From: Lentzea waywayandensis
GTDB lineage: Bacteria; Actinomycetota; Actinomycetes; Mycobacteriales; Pseudonocardiaceae
DNA length: 64,000 nt
Direction: 5' to 3'
Assembly: GCF_900115955.1 (NCBI RefSeq)
Contig: NZ_FOYL01000015.1
Location: forward strand, 62,001 to 126,000
In this document: piece by piece, positions 8,667 to 16,400 of the stretch
Layout of the letters: each line of letters opens with the position of its first letter
Numbering within the stretch: the stretch's first letter is position 1
The notes under the pieces: generated by a model
Seen by the model: only the letters and a program-made list of their open reading frames with translations
Database searches by the model: none
Told to the model about the DNA's origin: nothing
Translations under genes and position numbers: made by a program

Positions 8667-9182
8667 CTATTTGTTCAGGACCATTTTTGGTCGATCACGC
8701 CACTGGCACTGTAGGCGTAGATGTGCACCGCTGCAGGGACGTACATGTTCGGACCGGTGTGCTGCAGATAGACAGGCGTTACCGCGTGATACACGGTTTC
8801 CCCTCCCCCTGATCCGTCGCGCGACCTCGTCCTCGACCTTGCGCATCTCGATGCGGTTGGCGTTGGGATGTAGTGGCACAAAATTCTCGGGCTTGGCGTT
8901 GTCGCCACCAAACATGCAGGCGACGAGGTGGCCGAGGTCCATGCCCGGCTTCCAGCCCGGCGGCGTGAAATAGGTTTCCTCGTCGGGTTGAATCCAGCCC
9001 TTCAAGCACGCCTCCGCACCCGTTGCGCGATCATGGTGATCCAGGTTGTGGTAGGTGATGAAGCCGACCGCGTTGGCGCTCGCCGCCGCGCAGTCCCGCT
9101 GGCCGCGAGCGGTATCGACGCTGCGCTCCTGCCACTGCGGGTCGGTCGACGACCATGTGAGCGTCGTGAGCAGCATGCCCAC
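8667..9182 (-). pseudogene. Orphan toxin C-terminal module (DNA/RNA non-specific endonuclease), decayed
   Basis: The translation matches the tip of the 2709-aa toxin: RATGAEACLKG, YFTPPGWKPGMD, then LGHLVACMFGGDN and PENFVPLHPNANR, and VEDEVARRI. Near 8815 the homologous reading moves to another frame (ETVYHAVTPVYLQHTGPNMY) and near the end returns to VLNK-stop, so at least one indel is present. The catalytic DRGH motif of the full-length toxin is DLGH here, and the following Arg in VARMFGG is Cys. No secretion or YD-repeat part is attached. This is the arrangement of an orphan cassette in polymorphic toxin loci, normally a reserve tip for recombination. As it stands it is probably inactive. 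Confidence 0.75.
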
Positions 9183-9186
9183 CCAG

Positions 9187-9222
9187 CCGGAACTGAGGGG
9201 ACTCGAACCCTGACCCTCCTGC
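9187..9222 (-). other. tRNA 3'-end-like fragment (T-arm resemblance)
   Basis: On the minus strand this stretch reads GGTCAGGGTTCGAGTCCC followed by CTCAGTTCC, which resembles a T-loop (GTTCGAGTCCC) plus an acceptor 3' strand. The T-stem has mismatches and no D- or anticodon arm precedes it, because coding sequence ends at 9228. It could be a relic of an integration site carried with the orphan module, or chance. Confidence 0.2.
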
Positions 9223-9227
9223 CAGTA

Positions 9228-10334
9228 CTAGCCCAGCGGCGTAAATGTGATGGAGCCCGACCACGGATTGTCCCGCCCGAGGAAGTACCCGGCCCCACCA
9301 GATCTGGCATAGCCCACCAGCAAGGAACTGAACGACTTGTCCCAGGAATACTCGAATCCTTGCAGCGTGGGATCAGCGCACACAGTTCCCCACTTGTCGG
9401 GGTCGACGTCAGTCGGCGCCCAGCAACACGTCCACCCGTCGGCCGTCTCGCCCCACGGAATCATCCCGCCAGGCTCAGGATGCACAGGCGCGTCATACGG
9501 GAGACGCTCCGCATTGCTCGCCGCCTGCTCGTACTTGCGCCCGATCAACTCCGGCAGTTCAGCCGGAGCCGTGATCGTGATGTCGCAGAACACCCCGGCA
9601 CCGTAGTGGTCGATGAACCACTGGTAGTCCGCGGGAAGCGGAAAGCCGATCATCCGTTCGATGTCGCCCCAGTCTGACGGCAGCGTGCTCAGTTCCGGCG
9701 ACCCCAGCAGTTCGACAATGCCCTGGAAGTCGTTCGTCGGCAGATCCTGCCCCCAGCGCTGGTTCAGCCAGAACGTGGCTGGCTCGGGGGGCTTCGGGGC
9801 CTCCACCTGGAGTTCCTCGAACATGGCCTCGCCGGAGAGAGCGGCTCCAGACGGACCACCATCGAATCGGCCCGACACCACATCGTCGAGGAAGTCGCAG
9901 ACAGGATGCTCGTACTTTACCCAGGATCCAAAATCTCTATCCGCTGCCACAACAGGCCAAGCGTTGGGATCAGCAAGCTCGGTCAGCCAGAAGAACAGAT
10001 CGCTGTTGCGCGATGTGCCCCAGGGCAACAAACCGCCGGGTTCGGGGAAGATGGGAAACGGAAAGCGTGCGGGCTCGTCCTCCCGCCAGCGACGCATGTC
10101 CTCGAGGCGGTGAGTGTAGTAGCCGAGAAAGTCGGTCTTCGAGCCGTCAACGTCTCCTGGTCGAATGAGTTCGATAAACCCTTGGAACCATCCGGCAGGA
10201 AAGAGTTCCGCAAGGCGCTTGTAGTCGTCCGGCAGTTTCAAGCCCACGGAATGCTCGACAGCCACCCAGTCGAAGCTGTTGTTCGCTTCGACGTCAACAC
10301 CAAGGCGGCTCGCCAGATCTTCGACGGACCCCAT
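9228..10334 (-). CDS. Tandem SUKH (SMI1/KNR4) immunity protein for the RHS nuclease toxin
   Basis: A 368-aa protein with two SUKH domains: FDWVAVEHSVGLKLPDDYKR plus EPGGLLPWGTS in the first, and IERMIGFPLPADYQWFIDHY plus EPGGMIPWGETADGWTC in the second. It follows the toxin gene on the same strand by about 120 bp, the canonical toxin-immunity order, so it most likely neutralises the nuclease tip before export. The start is ATG 10334 because MGSVEDLASRLG aligns with MGTVGVLAARLG at the start of the paralogue at 8563; GAGGAG lies upstream, and a GTG at 10352 would add six residues. Confidence 0.87.
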   Translation of the reverse strand: MGSVEDLASRLGVDVEANNSFDWVAVEHSVGLKLPDDYKRLAELFPAGWFQGFIELIRPGDVDGSKTDFLGYYTHRLEDMRRWREDEPARFPFPIFPEPGGLLPWGTSRNSDLFFWLTELADPNAWPVVAADRDFGSWVKYEHPVCDFLDDVVSGRFDGGPSGAALSGEAMFEELQVEAPKPPEPATFWLNQRWGQDLPTNDFQGIVELLGSPELSTLPSDWGDIERMIGFPLPADYQWFIDHYGAGVFCDITITAPAELPELIGRKYEQAASNAERLPYDAPVHPEPGGMIPWGETADGWTCCWAPTDVDPDKWGTVCADPTLQGFEYSWDKSFSSLLVGYARSGGAGYFLGRDNPWSGSITFTPLG

Positions 10335-10396
10335 GAGTGACACTCTCCTCACCGTGCCGGCCTGGCAGCCAATCTACGTCATCGACGGTCTCGGGG

Positions 10397-10433
10397 CCAG
10401 GTGCGTCCCGACACGCAGCCGGGACGCACCTGG
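10397..10433 (-). terminator. 14-bp perfect hairpin between toxin and immunity genes
   Basis: CCAGGTGCGTCCCG (10397-10410) is the exact complement of CGGGACGCACCTGG (10420-10433), with a 9-base loop. It sits 22 bp past the toxin stop and about 60 bp before the immunity start. No U-tract follows, so it may be a partial terminator or an mRNA 3'-end stabiliser that sets the toxin/immunity ratio. Confidence 0.5.
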
Positions 10434-10455
10434 TTGAAGCCTGGAACAGGCTCAA

Positions 10456-13400
10456 CTATTTGTTCGGCACATAATAGTTCCTACCCCCGTTTGTGCCGGC
10501 AACCCAGATGTTCACACCTTGCGGAATGTATCTCTTGTCGCCGGTGTGAAACAGATACACAGGCCTCACTGAATAGTAGATCCGCTCGCCGGCGTTCAGC
10601 CTGCGCGCCACCTCGTCCTCGACCGCTCTCATCGTCTTCTGGTTGGCATCCGGGTAGAGCGGAACAAAGTTCTCGGGAATGGTGTTGCTGCCACCGAACA
10701 TCCGCGCGACCAGATGGCCGCGGTCCATCCCCGGCTTCCATCCCGGTGGAGTGTAATACGCGCTTTCGTCCATTTCCTGCACCCGCCCTTGCAGACAGGC
10801 CTCTGCACCTGTGGCACGCCCCTGTTGATCACGGTTCCAATAGATGATGTTCGCGACCTGGCTGCCGGGTGCCGCCATGCAGCCGCGCTCCCGCTCCTTC
10901 GCCTTCTCCGGGTTCGTTCGCGGATCTTGTGCCGAGTCACCAGAGGCGAGGAACAGGATCGACACCAGCGATCCTGCGACGCCGAGCAAGCCGCCCGCGA
11001 TGACCGGAGGCGCAGCAGGCGGCGCTACAGGGGACACCACATATCCGGCCTGCGGTTCCAGTTGGCTTTGCTGAGCGCTGGCCTCCGCTTGGCGATCGGA
11101 TGCCATCTGTTCGCTCAGCGCGTATGCCTGGTCGGTGGAGCACTCGGCCGAACAGACGTAGCGACATTCCGCGTCGGCGCAGAGCCCGTGACCATCTGCT
11201 TCAACGCCGGTGATGGGGTTCCCACCGGCGAAGGCGTATCGGTTGCCGGTGAACGTGTCCGTACCCAGGTTCATATCGGCGAGTGCGCCGTTGTACATGT
11301 CTCTGGTCGTAAACCGGTTGAGGCCGGGGTTGTAGTCGCGGAAGCCCATGTCGTACAAGCCAGAGGAGGGGGCGAAGCGTTTGCCGTTGTAGCGGTAGAA
11401 GTTGAACGGCTGCTTGCCCGGCTGCTGTACGTCTGGCTTGTCGATGCCGGTGAAAGCCTCCTTGTCATCGGAGCCGTAGGCGGTGTAGCCGTAGGTGGCC
11501 CGCGTGTCGCCGTTGTCCTTGGTCACCGTCTCGACGTCGGTATGCGGGTTGTAGCCGTAATACGAGTCCTCGGCCACCTCCGGGCCTGCGCCATCGGTGT
11601 CCTTCTTGATCTGCGCCAGGCGCTGCCCGAACGAGTCGTACTGGTATGTGCGCTGCAGCTGACCCGCGATGGTCTCGGAGACGACCTTGTCAGTGAGACC
11701 GAGGTAGGCGAAGTCGGTGGTCTCGCTGTTCTCGGTCTTGGCCGTAGTGCGGTCCAGCGGGTCGTAAGCGTAGGTGGTGGTCTCCAGACCACTTTGTCCC
11801 TGCTTGCGGTGCTCAATCGTGCGGTCGAAGCCGTCGTACTTGTACGACTCGATGATCTGCCCGGCCGCGGTCACCGTGTCGAGACGTCCGAACGGGTCGT
11901 AGTTGTAGGAAGCCGTGACTCCCGCGCTCGTCGCGGAAAGGAGCCGATTGCGGTCGTAATTGAACGAGGTCGCCTTGGCGTCAACGGCCTGGGAGACCAC
12001 GTTGCTGTTGGCGTCGTGGACGTAGTCCTCGGTCTCCAACACCGCGCCGGCGGCCGACTTCTTGGTGACGTTGCGAATCCGGTCGAGCGGGTCGTAGGCG
12101 TACTCGCGCACCTCGTCCAGGTAGGCCGACGCGTTGTCCGCATTCTGGATCTTGGATGCGTCCTTGGTCCGGTGACCGTTGGGGCTGTAGTCGATCGTGT
12201 GCTGCGCCACCAGGGAGCCGCCCGCCTTCGACTCCACCTGGGAGGCCAGCGCCCCGTCCTGGTGATAGCCGTGGATCACCTTGTTCCCGTTGGATTTCGT
12301 CTCCTGCTTCACCTGACCGCGGTCGGTGTAGGTGTAGGAGGTGATCTTCGGCGTGCCACCGGTCTCGGTGTTCTTGACCTGCTCGATCTGGTCGAGCGGG
12401 TTGTAGGTGAACTCCGCTGACTGCTTGTCGTGACCGCGGGTGAGTGGTGCGCCGTTCTCGTTGTAGGAGAACGTGGTTGTGCCCTTGATCGCTGTGCCGA
12501 GTTTCTCGTCAACCTTGGTCAGCTGGTTCAACCCGTTGTAGGTCAACGCATACCCGTCGATCTTCGCGCCGGGTGAGGAGTCGGTGAGGCCGGTGAGGTT
12601 GCCGTTGACGTCATAGGCCTGACCGAACGTCTTGGACTCGGTGTCCGGCTCCGATGCGTTGTTGCGCACCAGCTTCACCGCGTCGGCGAGCACCGTGCCG
12701 TTCGCTTGGTCCGACAGGGTGATCTTGGCGGCGGTGCCTGCGGTGAAGTTGAAACTGCCGATGCTGACCCACTCGCCGCCGCGCTGCGTCTGGTTCACCG
12801 CTACCGTGGATGTGAACGTGCCTGTCTCCACCTTGTACGGCGCATTCGACGCCGCACCCGAGACACCCGACGGGTACTTGACAAACACCTCGTACGAGCC
12901 GTCCTGCGGGATCACCGGCTTCCACGAGAACGTGGTCGCCCCGCTGCCCTGCGCGGTGGAGCGATAGTCGTATCCCTGGAAGCCCTGGCCGGTGGTCGCC
13001 GTGGACCAGTTGCCCGCGAGCTCGATGAAACCGGTGTCGGAGTTGTCGGTCAGCGCGACGTGCAGGCCGACCGGGACACCACTGTCCGAACGCGACTTCA
13101 GCTTGCCGTCCGGGAAGTAGTCCCACGTCATCGTCCGGCCCGACGACCCGCCGGCGGACGTGAGTGTGCGCGAAGCCTGCTGGCCCAGCGGGCTGTAGTC
13201 ATAGGTGGTGACGATGTCCCAAGGGTCGGTTGCGGTGCGGACCCAGCCGTTGTCAAAGTACGAGTACTTCGAGACGTTGCGGATCGCCTGGTTCTGCGAC
13301 GGAGGGGCACTGACCTCCTTGATCCGGCCCACCGGGTCGTAGACGTAGGTGGTCTTGTCGGGCGTCTTGTACTGCACGTCGTCCTTGTCGAACGGCGTCA

Positions 13401-16400
13401 GCTTCTCGACTGGCCGGTTCAGCTTGTCGTACACCGTTTGCGCGACGAAGTCGTCCGCGTCGTCGGTGGTCTCCACACCGCGCGGGGTGATCACGCGGGT
13501 CTGGTTGCCCGCCTCGTCGTACTCGAACTTCGTCACCGTGGTGAAGCCGATCTTGTGCGGCACTTGTGCCTCGACCAGCTTCGACCGTTGGTCATACACC
13601 AGAGTCGTGGTGTTGTTCTCCTTGTCCCGCTTCGTGATGACGTTGCTGTCGCGGTCGTAGCCGACGTGCTCGACCTTGCCCGCGGCGTCGATGGTGTCCA
13701 CCATGCGGTGGTTGAGGTCGTAGGTGGTCTTGGTGGTGAAGTCCGTGGTGTCCGTGGTGGCGTTCTTGCGTGGGTCCACCACGGTGACGACGTTGCCGAC
13801 CCGGTCGTACTCGTAGGTGATCTTCTTGTTGTCCGTGTTCGTTGTCGCCGTCAGCTGGTAGATCTCGTCGTAGTCGTACCTCGTGACGTAGTCATTCGGG
13901 TCGCTCGTGGTGAGGTTGCCGAGTGGCTGCGTCTCGGTCTTGACGTTGCCGACCTTGTCGTAGGTGAAGCTGGACTTGCGCTCCGGCCCGCTCGGTGTGT
14001 CCTTCGGCGCGGTCGACTCGAGCACCTGGTCGGCGTTGTCGAACACTGCCGTGGTCACCGCAGCGTTCGGTGCCGTCGCCTGGGTGATGTTGTCGTTGGC
14101 GTCGTATACCGGCGCTGGGACGGTGATGAACTGGCCCGCCGCGTGATCCTTCGGCGTCTTCTGGTCGAGCGGTCGGCCGAAGACGTCGTAGTTGATCGTG
14201 GTGGTCTTTCCCAGCGCATCAGCTGAGGTGAGGACGTTGCCTCGCGCGTCATAGACGATGTTGGTCTCGTTGTTGTACGCGTCCTTCGTCTTCTTCGGAT
14301 AGCCCGTCGGGTCGAATTCGGAGAACGTGGTGGTGTTCTCGTTGGCGTCCGTGGACGCCTGCAACTGCCCGAACGCGTCATAGGCGTAAACCGATTTGTA
14401 GTCGTCCGGCGACGGCGTCGGCACGCCCTTCGGGTCGGTGACCGACGTCAGGTTGCCCTTGGCGTCGTACCCGAATGCCCACGTGCGGCCCTCCGGCGAC
14501 GTCTTCGATCCGAGCTCGGCGACATTGCCGTTGAGCGACGTCTGGTAGGTCATCGTCGAGGCCGGCCAGTTGTTCGCGACGGCCTCGGCATCGCGGTTCG
14601 TGGTGGGGTAGCCCGTCTTCGGGTCGTAGGTCCAGGTGGAGATCGCGCCGTTGTCGGCGGTCAGCTTGGTGACGTTGTTGTCGGCGTCCCATTCAAGCTG
14701 GGTGGTCTGGTTCTTAGCGTTCGTGGTGCGCAGCGGGCGTCCGTAGCCGTCCAAGCGGTACGTCGTCTGATGGTTCTCCGCGTCGGTGATGGTCGATTCC
14801 ATCTCCGATCCAGCCTGGCCGTCCGGGTCTGCGTAGGCGAAGGACGTCGTGAAGTTGAGCCGATCTGTGATCGTCTGCAGCTTCCACTTGTCCTTCGGGT
14901 CCACCGGTGCCGTGTAGTACGCCAGGCTCGTGTCGTGGTTGCGTGGGTCGGTGACCTTGGCAAGCTTGACGTTCTTGTTGCCCTGTGTGGCGTCGTAGGT
15001 GAACTTGAACGTCTTCGGCTGGGTCGAGCCCGAGCCGTCGACGAACTGAGTCAGCAAACCCTTGTCGTCATAGGAGAACGTGACGGTGCGACCCGAGACG
15101 TCCTTGAGCGACTGGACGTTGTCGATGATCTTCGGGTTCTGGGTTTCGCCCTTCTCCCAGTAGTCCAGGGTCAGCGTCTGCCGGCCGGCAGGGTCGGTGA
15201 CGTAGGCAAGGAACTTGCGCGGCTGGTTGTTGGACTTGCGCTCGGTGTAGGTGAACCCCTGCTCGTTGCCGTTGCGATCGCGGACCGCGGTCAGCCAGCC
15301 CTCGTCGTCGAACAGGAACTCCGTGCGGTCCGGACGCGTCATCTTCCAGCGCCGCGACTTCTCCGCCGCACCATCGCGCTGCACGTACAGGTGCACGCCC
15401 GCCGGCTTGTCGTACGTCCACTGCGCCGCGTCCGTGCTGTTGTGCTTGTTGAGCTCGAAGGTGTGCGACGTGCCGTCACCGTCCGGCAGCGTGATCCGCG
15501 ACGGGTAGTCCTGCCCCTTCGGATGCAGCTCCAGGTACGCACCCAACCGCGTGAGCCCGGACGCGGCCAGCGACCAGCCCTGCCCCAGCGAGGTGGCCGA
15601 GGTGTCCATGCTGTTGTAGGTCAACCTGGTGAATGTGTTCAGGCCGCGACCGGGGTTGCTGAATGCGTCATACGACCAGACAGTGTTGCCGGCGAACTGG
15701 TTCACCAGCACGTTCGAGCCCGCACCGGTCGACTTCCCAGCAAAGGAGTAGAACTTCTCCAGCCCCAGTTGGTCGGAGGTCGGGTCCTCAACCGTGACGT
15801 TCTGCGGCAGCGCCGGGATCCCACCCGTCGCGGACAGCCAGGTGCCGGTGGTCTTGTTTCGCAGGTCCCAGCTCAGCACGAACTGCTCGCGCTTGTTCCC
15901 GGCCTCGGACTGGATCGGTGTCTTGACCTTCGCCGGCACGGTGACGCTGCCACCCGGCGGCACATCCGCCGGCAGCGCCGTTTCGAGGCGGTTGCCGCCG
16001 GTCGTGACGTCGGTGCCGTCGGGGAGGTTCCAGCGGTAGGACACGGCCTGGTCCGCGGCACGCCACGTCGACGTGGTCGAGTTCGTGACGGTGACCGGGA
16101 TCGTGTACTCGTCACCGGGGATCATGCGGATCGACGGGGTGTCCGGCGCGTAGTAGGTCATCTCCGCGACAGGCTGCGTGTAGGTGACCGTCAGCTTGGG
16201 TCGCAGATGCGTTTCCGCCGCCTCGTCCGAGAGGAACAGCACCCGCTGCGTCGGGCCGGCCTCGTCGCGCAGCTTGACCGCGTAGCCGTAGTTGGTCGCC
16301 GGGTTGTCGACCCAACCCTGCGCGGTCGCGGTCAGGTCCCAGATGTGCCGGTTCGGGTCGTTGGTGATGCTGGAGACGTTGTCGGTCGCCGCTCCGAGGT

